Counted from the first letter of the stretch, positions 18,557 to 28,415 are shown. The stretch: DNA of 64,000 bases from Komarekiella delphini-convector SJRDD-AB1 (GCF_014831675.1 NZ_VJXY01000030.1:27160-91159), one strand, 5' to 3'. Numbers and translations: made by a program. Notes: a model not told the origin generated them from the letters alone.

Positions 18557-20365
18557 CTATTGCTCTATTGCAGCCTTAATCCACTGTTTGAGTGTAGTTG
18601 TAACTTCATCAATGGCGATTTCTTGAGATTTACGAGTTGCCCTCTCCACAACTTCGACTTTGCCATTGGCGATCGCTCGTCCAGTTACAATCCTGTAAGG
18701 TATGCCAATCAAGTCGGCATCTTTGAATTTTACTCCAGCCCGTTCATCGCGGTCATCCAGTAGGGTTTCAATTCCCGCTTGGTTCAGTTCCGTGTAAAGT
18801 TTTTGGGCGATTTCAACTTGTTGAGCATCATTAATGTTAGGAATTGTGACTATCGCGTGATAGGGTGCGATCGCTACTGGCCAGATAATTCCATCTTTAT
18901 CATAAGATTGCTCTACGGCAGATTGCGCCAGTCGTGACACGCCTACACCAAAACAACCCATAAATAGCGGCTTTTCTTCACCTTGTTCACTGGTATAAGT
19001 TGCACCCATTGCTAGAGAATATTTAGTACCCAATTGAAAGATATGGCCTACTTCAATACCACGAGCACTTTGTAAGGTTTGTTCTGGGTTGTGGATAGCG
19101 CGATCGCCTAGTCTAGCTTTTCGTATATCTACTACATTATCTGGTACTTGAAATTGCTCACTCCAATTAGCACCCACAACGTGATAGCCAGTTTCATTAG
19201 CGCCTGTGACGAAATTCTTTAAATCAACAGCTGTTTGATCCACCAAGCGCACAAACTGAGGATGGATTTGTTTACCGTTATTTATATATTCATCTGCAAT
19301 ATCAGGCGCGATGTAGCCCAATGGGAGAGATTTTATTGTCCATGTTTGCTGCGCTTCTACATTTGGTACATTCAAACTAATGATAGTTTTAGCACCGTAA
19401 TTAGAAGCTAGTTTAGTCAATTCATTCTGTAATTTGACCTCATTAACTTCTTGATCGCCTCGGATACTCACCAGAACCAACACCGTCATCCCATTGTCAT
19501 AAACTGTCTGGTAAAGGACGTTTTTCACCACTTGGGTGGGAGAACAATTGAGGAATTGACACACCTTTTCAATCGTTTCTGATCCAGGTGTATCGCGTTT
19601 CTCGTAGGTTGTAAACCGTGAGGATTCGGCATTAATTGGTAAAGAAACAGCTTTTTCTACATTGGCGGCATATTTGCCATCTTCGGTGAACAAAACCTCA
19701 TCTTCCCCAGCTTCCGCCAACACCATAAATTCTGTAGAACCAGAACCACCAATCGCACCAGAATCAGCTTCTACTGCCCGAAAAGCTAAACCAGAACGCC
19801 GCAGCATATTGCTGTAGGCTTTGTACATATCTTGGTAAGTTTCCTTGAGGCTGGCTTCATCGACATGAAAAGAGTAGCCGTCTTTCATGATAAATTCTCT
19901 GCCGCGCATCAAACCAAAGCGGGGACGAATTTCATCGCGGAATTTGGTTTGAATTTGGTAGAGATGCAAAGGTAACTGGCGATAGGAACGAATCATATCA
20001 CGAGCGATCGCTGTAATCACTTCCTCATGAGTTGGGCCTAATCCTAATTGTTGCTCACGGCGATCAATCAGGGAAAACATGATTCCCTCAGCTTTGGTAT
20101 AAGTGTCCCAGCGTCCCGATTCTTTCCACAAGTCAGCAGGTTGTAATTGCGGTAGGAGACATTCTTGTGCGCCTGTAGCGTTCATTTCTTCTCGCACAAT
20201 CTGGGAAACTTTTTGCAGTACCCGCCACATCAATGGTAAATAAGCATAAATTCCGCTACCGATGCGACGAATATAACCTGCACGGAGTAATAATTTATGG
20301 CTGGGAATCTCAGCATCAGCTGGATCATCCCGCAGTGTAACGAATAACATTTGTGACAGTCGCAT
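18557..20365 (-). CDS. proS: Prolyl-tRNA synthetase
   Basis: 602 aa, typical of the bacterial form with an editing domain inserted between motifs 2 and 3. The start [19 protein letters not shown] and [18 protein letters not shown] are characteristic. Class II motif 2 is [25 protein letters not shown]; the insertion (about residues 225-410) holds the editing site; motif 3 is in the [11 protein letters not shown] region, and the anticodon-binding domain is C-terminal ([28 protein letters not shown]). It charges tRNA-Pro. It stands alone, with STRR-rich DNA upstream. Confidence 0.97.
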   Translation of the reverse strand: MRLSQMLFVTLRDDPADAEIPSHKLLLRAGYIRRIGSGIYAYLPLMWRVLQKVSQIVREEMNATGAQECLLPQLQPADLWKESGRWDTYTKAEGIMFSLIDRREQQLGLGPTHEEVITAIARDMIRSYRQLPLHLYQIQTKFRDEIRPRFGLMRGREFIMKDGYSFHVDEASLKETYQDMYKAYSNMLRRSGLAFRAVEADSGAIGGSGSTEFMVLAEAGEDEVLFTEDGKYAANVEKAVSLPINAESSRFTTYEKRDTPGSETIEKVCQFLNCSPTQVVKNVLYQTVYDNGMTVLVLVSIRGDQEVNEVKLQNELTKLASNYGAKTIISLNVPNVEAQQTWTIKSLPLGYIAPDIADEYINNGKQIHPQFVRLVDQTAVDLKNFVTGANETGYHVVGANWSEQFQVPDNVVDIRKARLGDRAIHNPEQTLQSARGIEVGHIFQLGTKYSLAMGATYTSEQGEEKPLFMGCFGVGVSRLAQSAVEQSYDKDGIIWPVAIAPYHAIVTIPNINDAQQVEIAQKLYTELNQAGIETLLDDRDERAGVKFKDADLIGIPYRIVTGRAIANGKVEVVERATRKSQEIAIDEVTTTLKQWIKAAIEQ

Positions 20366-20653
20366 CGTTTGTTCCCTTTCCAGAATCGCTAATAAAGTAT
20401 GAAGGATGAAGTATAAAGTGTTATTTGTTTTTCATTTTTATTTATAGTCTCCTGGCTTAAGAGTGCTGAGTCAGGAGTTAAAGATCATTTGTCATTTGTC
20501 AAGCGTCAAGGATCATTAATTATTTTCTTCCTCTGCTCCCCCTGCTTCCCCATCCTCTCTTGTCCCCCCAATCCCCATTGCCCCTTATCCCCAGAGGGGG
20601 CCCCGAGTTCCCCAATCCCCAGTCCCTCTACGCAACTTTAGGAGAAAACTATT
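20366..20653. repeat. STRR-rich spacer proS / acyltransferase
   Basis: Divergent spacer. 20475-20520 has CATTTGTCATTTGTCAAG-type heptamers, and 20528-20625 is C-rich (CCCCAATCCCCA, CCCCTTATCCCCAG). Both promoters must lie here. No gene. Confidence 0.6.
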
Positions 20654-22042
20654 TTGTCAGATGTGATTTATCAAGCACAAGCACCTTTAGAATTTATTCC
20701 TCCGGCGTTTAACCCCTGGGTATTAAAAGTAGTCCATCTGTTACTACCCAGTTGGATAAACTGGCAAACACCTATTACCAAAATTGAAGCAGATAACGTA
20801 GAGATTTTGGTAGATCTCTATCGCCAGTTTCAGGAAGGTAAGATCCGTTTTATGCTGGCATTTCGCCATCCGAAAACTGACGATCCATTTTGTTTGAGCT
20901 ACTTGTTTTCTCAACTCGTGCCAAAGGTAGCACGACAGGGCACAGCACTACAACTTCCGATTCATGCTCATTTTATCTACGATCGCGGCATTCCTCTATG
21001 GGCAGGTTCCCATGTTGGTTGGATTGCTTCTCGTTTAGGTGGTACGCCAATTCAGCGGGGTAAGGCTGACTGGACGGGGTTACGTTCGGCGCGTGAGTTG
21101 TTTGCCAATGGAAAATTCCCGATGGCTGCTGCGCCAGAAGGTGCTACTAATGGTCTATCAGAGATTATCAGCCCTCTAGAACCTGGTATCGCCCAATTAG
21201 GCTTTTGGTGTGCTGAAGACTTGCACAAAGCTGGACGTAACCAACAGGTTTTAATTGTACCAGTTGGGATTAAATATAGTTACGTTGATGCTCCTTGGGA
21301 AGCGATCGCTCAGCTTTTAAGCGAATTGGAAGCGGCTAGTGGTTTACCGATGAATCCACCAGTACAAGGTAATGTTGCTTCTATAGAGTCGCTTTATCCC
21401 CGGTTATTGACTTTGGCAGAACATTTACTTTCGCTGATGGAACAATTTTACACGCGGTTTTATCATCAAAAGCTGCTAGATGCCAAGATTGTAACTGGAG
21501 AAATTCAAGATAGAAATGAAGCACTAGCACATCGTTTGCAAGCTTTGTTGAATGCGGCGCTACTAATATCAGAGCAGTATTTTGACTTGCAGCCAAGAGG
21601 CAATTTAAATGACCGCTGTCGGCGGGTAGAGCAAGCTGGTTGGAATTATATATTTAGAGAAGAATTTAAGGATATAAAAGCATTATCTTCTATAGAGCGT
21701 GCTTTAGGCGATCGCGTTGCTGAAGAGGCAAATGCACGAATGTGGCACATGCGCTTAGTAGAAAGTTTTGTCGCAGTTTCCGGCAACTATATCCGAGAAA
21801 AACCGACAGTAGAAAGGTTTGCTGAAACAACTTTAATATTATGGCAAATGATTGCTCGCCTCAAGGGTAACAAAGCTTTTCAGCGTCCGCAGTTAGGTAA
21901 GCAACAGGTAAAAATAACTGTTGGCAAACCCATATCTATTTCTGAGCGTTATCCTGTATATAAAGAAAATCGCTTAAGTGCAAAGCAATCTGTTGCTGAG
22001 GTGACTAATGATTTGCAACAGGCGTTGGCAGCTTTAATTTAA
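20654..22042 (+). CDS. PlsC-family lysophospholipid (1-acylglycerol-3-phosphate) acyltransferase-like protein
   Basis: 462 aa from a TTG at 20654, supported by the GGAGAAAA sequence just upstream. Near residue 75 the motif F-R-H-P-K-T-D-D is a H-x4-D acyltransferase box, and A-P-E-G-A-T-N-G near residue 160 corresponds to the E-G-T motif; GGTPIQRGKADW lies between them, so the PlsC fold is clear. The C-terminal 250 residues are an extra, mostly helical region found in cyanobacterial homologues. The acyl acceptor is not known. Two HIP1 sites lie in the coding region. Confidence 0.85.
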   Translation: MSDVIYQAQAPLEFIPPAFNPWVLKVVHLLLPSWINWQTPITKIEADNVEILVDLYRQFQEGKIRFMLAFRHPKTDDPFCLSYLFSQLVPKVARQGTALQLPIHAHFIYDRGIPLWAGSHVGWIASRLGGTPIQRGKADWTGLRSARELFANGKFPMAAAPEGATNGLSEIISPLEPGIAQLGFWCAEDLHKAGRNQQVLIVPVGIKYSYVDAPWEAIAQLLSELEAASGLPMNPPVQGNVASIESLYPRLLTLAEHLLSLMEQFYTRFYHQKLLDAKIVTGEIQDRNEALAHRLQALLNAALLISEQYFDLQPRGNLNDRCRRVEQAGWNYIFREEFKDIKALSSIERALGDRVAEEANARMWHMRLVESFVAVSGNYIREKPTVERFAETTLILWQMIARLKGNKAFQRPQLGKQQVKITVGKPISISERYPVYKENRLSAKQSVAEVTNDLQQALAALI

Positions 22043-22228
22043 TTAGGATGGTGAGGTTCGCTCTCACCATTCATAGCGCTTTGCATTGAGGAAAAATCAT
22101 GAATTAACATATTGAGTATTGGTATTGCTACATAATCTTTATGATACAAATTTGGTTTATAACCTCAGTGTGATGTCTGTATACTTCTGTGGATGCTTTA
22201 ATTAAAAAGTCATTTATGAGGAGATATT

Positions 22229-23134
22229 ATGAATTTAGCTTACTTGGTATTGGCACATAATACGCCTAACCACTTATGCAAGTTGATTGATGCTCTTAAT
22301 AGTCCTAACGTTGAGTTCTTCATACACATAGATCGTAAAAGTGACGAATCACTTTTTCAAGAAAAAATTCATCATCAAAATGTTACGTTTATTCGAGATA
22401 GAGTATCTGTTTATTGGGGTGAATTTTCTACAATAGAAGCTACTATAAATTTGATTCGAGAAGCCTTAAACAGTCAACAGAGATTTGACTACCTAATTTT
22501 AATTAGTGGAAGTGATTATCCTCTAAAGAGTGCAACCTACATAAACGACTATTTTTCTCAAAGGGTTGGAACGGAGTTTATCAATCTAGTTGAGATGCCC
22601 AATCAAGAAGTAAGTAAGCTTCTAGATAGACTTTATAAGTATCAACCGCAGACACTATATAATCACAGCTTTTATCGTATAATAATGCGAATTTTTGCTG
22701 CTGTAATCAACAACATTATACCTTGGAGACGTGATTACAAAAAAGTTCTAGGAAATCTAAAACCGTATGCAGGAAGTCAATGGTGGGCATTGTCAGCAGA
22801 TGCATGTCACTACATCTTATCGTTCGTCGAAACAAATCCCAAAATAGTAAAGTTTTTCCAAAACACATTGACACCGGACGAAATGTTTTTTCAGACAATT
22901 ATAGGTAATTCACAGTTCCGAACAAAAGTTGCAATGAATTTGACTTTTACAGAGTGGGAAAGTGTTGAACATCCAGAACTTATCAATATAGAACAGTTAC
23001 AGAGGTTGAAAAAAAGGGATAAAATTATAGAAAATAATGTCTATGGAAGTGGTGAGATGCTATTTGCAAGAAAGTTTAAAGATGAGAGTTCAGAACTCAC
23101 CGACTTTATTGATAATTGGATACAAGAATCTTAA
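22229..23134 (+). CDS. Glycosyltransferase family 14 (core-2/I-branching type) protein
   Basis: 301 aa. The start MNLAYLVLAHNTPNHLCKLIDAL, then FFIHIDRKSD, VYWGEFSTIEATINLIREAL, YLILISGSDYPLKS and the late PDEMFFQTII motif are the pattern of GT14 beta-1,6-N-acetylglucosaminyltransferase-like enzymes. There is no signal peptide, so it acts in the cytoplasm, probably on an exopolysaccharide or glycolipid precursor. It is markedly more AT-rich than its neighbours, which may indicate transfer. The SD GAGGAG lies just upstream. Confidence 0.88.
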   Translation: MNLAYLVLAHNTPNHLCKLIDALNSPNVEFFIHIDRKSDESLFQEKIHHQNVTFIRDRVSVYWGEFSTIEATINLIREALNSQQRFDYLILISGSDYPLKSATYINDYFSQRVGTEFINLVEMPNQEVSKLLDRLYKYQPQTLYNHSFYRIIMRIFAAVINNIIPWRRDYKKVLGNLKPYAGSQWWALSADACHYILSFVETNPKIVKFFQNTLTPDEMFFQTIIGNSQFRTKVAMNLTFTEWESVEHPELINIEQLQRLKKRDKIIENNVYGSGEMLFARKFKDESSELTDFIDNWIQES

Positions 23135-23168
23135 ATTAAAAATGTTAAAACATCGCCTAGAGCACCAT

Positions 23169-23743
23169 TCACTTGGGAAAAACTTTAGATAAATCGAGAA
23201 CTAAAGCAGGGAAAAATCGCAGATTAACTGATTCATTTGCCAAATAAATCAACTTGCGGCGATAACCAAATTTACCCTGCAAATGTTGATAAGGCTTGCT
23301 ATAGCATTCTAAAGAATTATCTACTAAATTAAATATCCAATAATTAAAAATATTCGCTTCTGTATAAAGCAGTAATTTTACCTCTTGGTCATATTTCAAG
23401 GAGGAATCAGAAATTTATATTAAAAGTAATATGTCAGAGGTGCTGGGATGATTTGTTAGATAGTCATCATCTCTATTTTTTGCAATTACTCTATCTGGTT
23501 CAGGCTCACTGTAGTTAGACAAAGTACTTGGTTATTGTCCTCGCAGGGTTGCGCGATCGCCTACTAATTTATATAATTCTCGCTCTAGGCGTGTTTCACA
23601 GACTGAATGTGGTGTACCTTTTGCTGCCATGTAAAAATTTCACCCTTAATTAGCTCCACTCGGTCATCCTCCCTAAAGAAGCCGAGTTCTGCCATCTGGT
23701 GATATTCAGCTATGGTAAAACGTTTAGCTGTGGTTAGGCTCAT
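23169..23743 (-). pseudogene. Decayed Uma2-family (DUF820) endonuclease-like gene
   Basis: The minus strand from the ATG at 23743 reads MSLTTAKRFTIAEYHQMAEL and then RVELIKGEIF, the usual Uma2 N-terminus. A frameshift near 23630 moves the reading to MAAKGTPHSVCETRLERELY, a stop follows near 23526, then YSEPEPDRVIAKNRDDDY, another stop near 23415, and finally LYTEANIFNYWIFNLVDNSLECYS up to KVFPK and the stop at 23169. All domain parts are present but broken by one frameshift and two nonsense codons. Uma2 proteins are a large cyanobacterial family of restriction-endonuclease fold. Confidence 0.8.
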
Positions 23744-23801
23744 AGCAAATACGGGACATGCAGAATTATTTGCATTTTATCCTTTTACACTCAAAATAAA
23801 T

Positions 23802-23831
23802 AGGTGGAATAGGAGCCAACCCTTTCCACCT
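23802..23831 (-). terminator. Terminator of the nifP-nifV-nifZ-nifT operon
   Basis: Perfect 8-bp stem AGGTGGAA / TTCCACCT with a 14-nt loop. Read on the minus strand it is followed by ATTTATTTT. It lies just past the 2Fe-2S gene stop at 23862. Confidence 0.6.
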
Positions 23832-23861
23832 GTAAGATTAAATTACAATTATCTTTGCAAC

Positions 23862-24398
23862 TTAAGTGAAGTGATTTTCTAACAAAGATGCGATCGCGTC
23901 TGGATGAATATTTTTGTATTTCTTTTTACCAAGCTGCAAAACACAATTAGGCGCGCTACCGCAGCATTTTTGGCAACCGGTGTGTTCAATTTTGACTTTA
24001 TCTAACAAACCGCGATCGCACAAGGTTTTCTCTAATTCTGATAATAATCCTTTGCCGCCACGCTTCATACAACCAGACTTTTGACACACCATAATCCTGG
24101 GTTTGGGTTGAGGTGGTAGATCTGGAATTGGGCAAACACCCATTGGTATAACTCGATAAGCTTTAAGTTTAATTTTACCTGTGCGTGGATCTAATTTACT
24201 ATGACCACAAATGCGAATTTGCTCACCAGGTACTAACGATGTCAAAGAGCGGCGTAACTCTTTAGGAAGTTTAACTTGCACACTTCCAGATGGAACTGCT
24301 AACTGCAAGTATTTATATTTTCCTGGTTCATCACCAATAAAACCTAGTAACTGTCCCTCAACATTTAACTCCGATAAAGTCAGATATTTGTCACCCAT
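23862..24398 (-). CDS. Thioredoxin-like [2Fe-2S] ferredoxin-domain protein
   Basis: 178 aa from the ATG at 24398 (MGDKYLTLSELNVEGQLLGF); 12 further in-frame codons lie upstream. The N-terminal half is a cyanobacterial domain related to RNA/nucleic-acid OB-like modules (ICGHSKLDPRTGKIKLKAYRV). The C-terminal half is a thioredoxin-like [2Fe-2S] ferredoxin with ligand Cys in M-V-C-Q-K-S-G-C-M-K-R-G-G-K and H-T-G-C-Q-K-C-C-G-S-A-P-N-C-V. It is the last gene of the nifP-nifV-nifZ-nifT operon, which suggests a redox or Fe-S role in diazotrophy (inference). Confidence 0.85.
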   Translation of the reverse strand: MGDKYLTLSELNVEGQLLGFIGDEPGKYKYLQLAVPSGSVQVKLPKELRRSLTSLVPGEQIRICGHSKLDPRTGKIKLKAYRVIPMGVCPIPDLPPQPKPRIMVCQKSGCMKRGGKGLLSELEKTLCDRGLLDKVKIEHTGCQKCCGSAPNCVLQLGKKKYKNIHPDAIASLLENHFT

Positions 24399-24523
24399 TT
24401 TCAGACACTCAAAAGATAAAATAATAAACCCCACTCTGATGGGGTAATTTCACTTATCCAAAGAAAGAAGGGAAAATCTGTTTTTTACCTTTTACCTTCT
24501 CTCTTTACCGTTGGAGCAAAATT

Positions 24524-24727
24524 TTATGCCAGACGTTTAGCTTCTACAGTTTGAGGTAAATTTGCTGCATCTGGCAAATCACGAAATTCCAATTCCCAAC
24601 CATTTGCTAAGGTGAGAATTTTACCCTCATTTCCTTCTGTTTGTTTAACTACTTCTTCCTCTAAGTCTTTTTTAGCAACATAGACAACCAAATTGCCGGC
24701 ATTATTCATCCGTAACATTACTTTCAT
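24524..24727 (-). CDS. nifT: NifT/FixU protein
   Basis: 67 aa. [24 protein letters not shown] and LANGWELEFRDLPDAANLPQTVEAKRL match the NifT/FixU family. Its role in nitrogenase maturation is undefined and often dispensable. The start overlaps the nifZ end by 26 bp, indicating translational coupling. Confidence 0.93.
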   Translation of the reverse strand: MKVMLRMNNAGNLVVYVAKKDLEEEVVKQTEGNEGKILTLANGWELEFRDLPDAANLPQTVEAKRLA

Positions 24728-24989
24728 GAGATTCCTCAGCAGATTCTAGTTCTTTTTTCTTACAGCCGACGACGAACCCTGTTTCCAAAAAATGCACGGC
24801 ATAGATATAGGAAGTTTGCAAATATGTGCCGATACTTGCTATGTAGCCGATATCTCCCTTGTTTGCTAAAACTTGCCCAACTTCTTTACCAGGGAACGTA
24901 CCATCGTTTTTGAGCAGTTTGCGAACTCTGACTTTTTCACCGATTTCAAAAGCGGGTGGTAAGTTAAGCTCTAATTCATCGCGTTGCAT
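24702..24989 (-). CDS. nifZ: NifZ protein
   Basis: 95 aa. The NifZ core is [41 protein letters not shown] and [17 protein letters not shown]. NifZ helps P-cluster maturation of the MoFe protein. It overlaps nifV by 14 bp and nifT by 26 bp, so the three are tightly coupled. Confidence 0.94.
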   Translation of the reverse strand: MQRDELELNLPPAFEIGEKVRVRKLLKNDGTFPGKEVGQVLANKGDIGYIASIGTYLQTSYIYAVHFLETGFVVGCKKKELESAEESHESNVTDE

Positions 24990-26109
24990 GAGAATACCTC
25001 TGTTCTCGTACCAAATTCAAAAGTTCTTCTGTAGTCAGGCTGCGTTTTTTCTGTATCGATTGGTGGCGCACTGCGTCTAAAACAGACTGGGTTTCTTGAG
25101 AGTTCAAGAAAATACCATGCTGTTGTAGCAAACTAGATACTAAATGCCTACCAGAATGTTTACCCACGACTAAACGCCGTTCCCAACCTACTTCTTCAGG
25201 CGCAAATGGTTCGTAGGTGATGGGGTTTTGCATTACGCCGTGAGCATGAATACCAGACTCGTGAGCAAAGGTATTTTCACCAACGATCGCTTTCCAGGGT
25301 GGTACGTCAGCACCCGATGCTGAAGCAACTAGTTGAGATAGTTCCAGCAAACTGGGAGTGTCAATACCCAAATCGACGCCATAGATGCGTTTGATCGCCA
25401 TGACAACTTCTTCTAAAGCTGCATTGCCAGCTCTTTCGCCCAAGCCGTTAACTGTGGTATTAACAGATGAGGCTCCAGCTTTAATGCCAGCCAAAGCATT
25501 GGCAGTTGCTAGACCAAAATCATTGTGGGTGTGGATTTCTAGAGGTACTAACAAAGCTGATGCGAGTCGTTTGACTTTCGTGTAGGTGGTGAAGGGGTCG
25601 AGAACTCCTACAGTGTCGCAGAAGCGAAACCGTGACGCACCCCATTCTTGGGCATAAAGTGCTACGTCTAAGAGGAAGTTTTCATCAGCTCTAGAAGAAT
25701 CTTCTCCCCCTACTGCTACCCAAAGACCTTTATCGAGGGCGAAGCTGATACAATCTTTGAGTTTTTGCAAACTTACCCGCCACTGACCGTGGAATTTAGC
25801 GGCGATTTGGATACCAGAGACGGGAATAGCAATATGCACTCGGTTCAGACCGCAGGCTATGGAAGCCTTAATATCTGAGATGACAGCGCGGTTCCAGCCT
25901 AGGAGTTTAGCTTGTAAACCCAAGTCAGAAATTGCACAGATCGCGCGGATTTCTTCCTCACCCATTGCCGGAATACCGACTTCTAATTCGGGAATACCTA
26001 TGGCGTCAAGAAATTTAGCGATCGCTACTTTCTCTTGTAAGTTAAAGGCAACACCTGCTGCTTGTTCGCCATCACGTAATGTAGTGTCATTAATTATGAT
26101 TTGATTCAT
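24976..26109 (-). CDS. nifV: Homocitrate synthase NifV
   Basis: 377 aa. It condenses 2-oxoglutarate and acetyl-CoA to (R)-homocitrate, the organic ligand of FeMo-co. The TIM barrel has [14 protein letters not shown] at the start, [12 protein letters not shown], the metal site [12 protein letters not shown], and [19 protein letters not shown] and GKHSGRH near the C-terminus. It is the first large gene after nifP in this operon; nifZ follows with an overlap. Confidence 0.96.
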   Translation of the reverse strand: MNQIIINDTTLRDGEQAAGVAFNLQEKVAIAKFLDAIGIPELEVGIPAMGEEEIRAICAISDLGLQAKLLGWNRAVISDIKASIACGLNRVHIAIPVSGIQIAAKFHGQWRVSLQKLKDCISFALDKGLWVAVGGEDSSRADENFLLDVALYAQEWGASRFRFCDTVGVLDPFTTYTKVKRLASALLVPLEIHTHNDFGLATANALAGIKAGASSVNTTVNGLGERAGNAALEEVVMAIKRIYGVDLGIDTPSLLELSQLVASASGADVPPWKAIVGENTFAHESGIHAHGVMQNPITYEPFAPEEVGWERRLVVGKHSGRHLVSSLLQQHGIFLNSQETQSVLDAVRHQSIQKKRSLTTEELLNLVREQRYSHATR

Positions 26110-26279
26110 TGCAAACTTCCCTCTCTCGGAATGTTTCCTAATATCCTTTCTCTCTACAATTCCTAATGATGGTAAATGCTAAAAATATCACAACTCATAA
26201 TGCAGTATTCTTCATTCTTAATTATTATCGAATTAGGAATACCACATCTGTATGACAAAGAACCAAAACCTGGTATAAT

Positions 26280-26399
26280 TTACGAATTCTTTTTACTGTT
26301 GTCAGTTGAAATTTGTTCGAGTAGCAAACAACTGATGTAGCTATTAATAAGTCCTGAACAAAGCAAAAGACCAAATCCAGCAATTAAAGTGGAAATCAT
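26280..26399 (-). CDS. Possible 39-aa membrane peptide between nifV and DUF2949 gene
   Basis: The minus-strand ATG at 26399 opens a 39-codon frame: MISTLIAGFGLLLCSGLINS, then YISCLLLEQISTDNSKKNS. The first 27 residues form one hydrophobic helix and the tail is polar. GAGGT lies about 10 bases upstream, an acceptable SD. It fills an otherwise empty spacer in the nif operon, in the same orientation. I know of no family for it; it could be a real small membrane protein or chance. Confidence 0.4.
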   Translation of the reverse strand: MISTLIAGFGLLLCSGLINSYISCLLLEQISTDNSKKNS

Positions 26400-26478
26400 C
26401 GCTTTAACCTCATAGTTTCTAGATAATTGGTGTGTAGCCTAACCAAGAAAATACACTTCAAAGCTTAAGGGTACATAG

Positions 26479-26685
26479 CTACACTTGTTCGGCTAACCAA
26501 TCAAAAATTCGCCCTAGTTGTTCTAAGTCAATTAGCCCATACTGCCAAAGGAGCATTGGTAACGGTCCATTGTTCAACTCACGGTGTCGCAGCGCCACAG
26601 CAATATCAGCTTTTGTAAGTTCGAGTTCATTGTGCAAAAAAGTAATGAATTTTATATCGCTGTTACGAGTTGCCATATCGGACAT
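26479..26685 (-). CDS. DUF2949 family protein
   Basis: 68 aa. FITFLHNELELTKADIAVALRHRELNNGPLPMLLWQYGLIDLEQLGRIFDWL is the DUF2949 pattern of cyanobacteria. It corresponds in position to the small ORFs between nifP and nifV in Anabaena PCC 7120. The function is unknown; it may be a small helical regulator-like protein. Its expression probably follows nifP. Confidence 0.8.
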   Translation of the reverse strand: MSDMATRNSDIKFITFLHNELELTKADIAVALRHRELNNGPLPMLLWQYGLIDLEQLGRIFDWLAEQV

Positions 26686-27030
26686 TCAAATTATTGAGCT
26701 AGGTAAGAATTAAAAATTTTAAATCCCAAGTCTTGCTTGGTAATTTCGCCTTTTTAATTGTCGGGATATGTCAGGATAATTTCAGATTTAGGAGACTAGA
26801 CAAAATCCAAAATTAGGTTAACCTCTATCAGTCTGCAACAAAATCTGCTAACAGACAGTAGCTTCAACTTCTAAATTTCATGGAGGTTCATGCATTCTTT
26901 AAAATAGGAATGGAGAATCAGTATTCTTTTGCTTTGTGGTATCCAAAGTTCATGGTCTGCTGGATTAAAAAGCAGCAAGCAAAGATAAACTTTTATCTGT
27001 GGTTTGTGATCTCTGCTTATGACTTTTGGC
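26686..27030. other. Spacer in the nifP operon
   Basis: 345 bp between two minus-strand small genes. I see no gene, clear hairpin or repeat family here; a plus-strand open frame at 26880-27107 has no coding character. Confidence 0.4.
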
Positions 27031-27288
27031 TCAGCAATCATCGCTATAATTCCAGCACCGCTCTAGCCAATCGACTAATTCGTGGCGAGCCGCAAGAAAT
27101 TGCATAACTGTACTGCGTATCAGAATTGCTTCTTGCAAATTATTTACTTGCACTCGCAAAGAACCATCGGGGTGACAGGAACTTTTAATCATTAACTCTT
27201 GCAAACGGTGATATATTCGCCAGCGATCGCTTAAAGGAATCTGCAAAACTTGATCGCCTGATGCGTCAGAACTACAAGGTGATAACAT
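27031..27288 (-). CDS. Conserved cyanobacterial nif-linked small protein
   Basis: 85 aa from the ATG at 27288 (MLSPCSSDASGDQ). The frame extends to 27309, but those codons lie in STRR-like DNA. The body is LSDRWRIYHRLQELMIKSSC, SLRVQVNNLQEAILIRSTVMQF, and RHELVDWLERCW. It fits the small protein found next to nifP in heterocystous cyanobacteria (asr1405-like position). No catalytic motif is seen and the function is unknown. Confidence 0.7.
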   Translation of the reverse strand: MLSPCSSDASGDQVLQIPLSDRWRIYHRLQELMIKSSCHPDGSLRVQVNNLQEAILIRSTVMQFLAARHELVDWLERCWNYSDDC

Positions 27289-27475
27289 AGTCGTTTGTCC
27301 TTTGTCCATAGTCCATGATCTTTCTTACAAAGTTGAGCCAGTCGCTTGGGCGGGTTAAGAGACTTGTGCGTTAGCGTAGCGGTAGCGACGCAGGAGCGTC
27401 ACTGGCGTCTGATCTAAGGAAGCCTTAGCTCAGACTTTGTGCTTCTGTCAGTAGTCTTTTGCAAATGACAAGTGA
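27289..27475. repeat. Copy B of the ~88-bp dispersed repeat plus STRRs
   Basis: 27325-27412 is the twin of 17132-17219. It is bordered by GTCCTTTGTCCATAGTCCATG-type and CAAATGACAAGTGACTAATGAC heptamers. It lies inside the nif operon between nifP and the next gene, so it will be transcribed as a structured RNA segment. Confidence 0.75.
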
Positions 27476-28213
27476 CTAATGACTCTTAACTTTTAAGGTT
27501 TGTAGTTGTTGTTCAAGTTGCTCAATGCGCGAGAGCAACGAGCTAATCACAGTTGCTTCTAAGTCGGGTAGCTTTCCATGTTCTAGAGGACTGAGACTTG
27601 TGTCATTGCGGGAAATAATCCGACCGGGAACCCCTACAACAGTGCAATCGCTAGGAACTTCGCGCAAAACAATTGAGCCAGCACCAATACGGACGCGATC
27701 GCCAATTTGGATATTGCCTAAAACCTTCGCACCAGCGCCCACCACAACGTTTTTACCTACTGTGGGATGTCGCTTACCGCTTTCTTTCCCAGTCCCACCA
27801 AGGGTGACGCCTTGGTAAATCAGCGTATAGTCTCCCACGATCGCAGTTTCGCCAATCACAACACCCATCCCGTGGTCGATAAACACACCCTGACCAATCT
27901 CTGCACCTGGGTGAATTTCAATTCCCGTCAAAAATCGCCCGATATGAGAAACTAAGCGAGGGATAAAACCCACTCCTCGACGGTGTAACCAGTGAGCGAG
28001 ACGATGCAAACATAATGCGTGCAGTCCAGGGTAGCAAAATACTACTTCTAGCCAATTACGTGCTGCGGGATCGCGCTCAAAGATAATGCGAAAATCACTC
28101 AATAATGGCTCAAAAAAAATGCCAGAGAGCAGATTTTTTACCAGGGATGTATTTGCAGAATCCTGCACTTTGATAGTTTGGGAATTGCTGATACTGTCAA
28201 AGGACTGTTGCAT
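27476..28213 (-). CDS. nifP: Serine O-acetyltransferase NifP
   Basis: 245 aa. The N-terminal SAT domain has [32 protein letters not shown]. The C-terminal left-handed beta-helix hexapeptide repeats include [30 protein letters not shown] (active His and Asp) and [15 protein letters not shown]. It makes O-acetylserine for the cysteine used in Fe-S cluster and cofactor synthesis. As first gene of the nif operon upstream of nifV it is the NifP paralogue of CysE. It has a promoter module shared with nifB (28260-28415). Confidence 0.92.
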   Translation of the reverse strand: MQQSFDSISNSQTIKVQDSANTSLVKNLLSGIFFEPLLSDFRIIFERDPAARNWLEVVFCYPGLHALCLHRLAHWLHRRGVGFIPRLVSHIGRFLTGIEIHPGAEIGQGVFIDHGMGVVIGETAIVGDYTLIYQGVTLGGTGKESGKRHPTVGKNVVVGAGAKVLGNIQIGDRVRIGAGSIVLREVPSDCTVVGVPGRIISRNDTSLSPLEHGKLPDLEATVISSLLSRIEQLEQQLQTLKVKSH

Positions 28214-28259
28214 CGGTAATGTCTATCTGGTTGAAAGAGCCATGTGCTATTTTTATGCT

Positions 28260-28415
28260 TATATCAGGCGACTTCCAACTAGATAGGAAACCCAATGTTG
28301 ATTGGATTTATTGAATTGATTAAGGTTGTACTCAAACGCCCAAACCCCGACTTAAGGGAAATTTAAAATTTCTCTTGGGGTAGGGGTGCTAGTGTTTAAC
28401 TATGGGGGTACTAGT
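28260..28415 (-). promoter_or_regulatory. nifP promoter module, matching that of nifB
   Basis: On the minus strand there are two ACTAG(N)ACCCC boxes (starting at 28415 and 28393, 22 bp apart), then TTGAGTACAA (28335-28326), then GATATA exactly 70 bp from the start of TTGAGTACAA. The nifB upstream region has the same boxes with the same 22-bp and 70-bp spacings. This suggests a common activator; CnfR (PatB) is known to activate nifB and nifP in cyanobacteria and is the likely candidate (inference). Confidence 0.7.
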
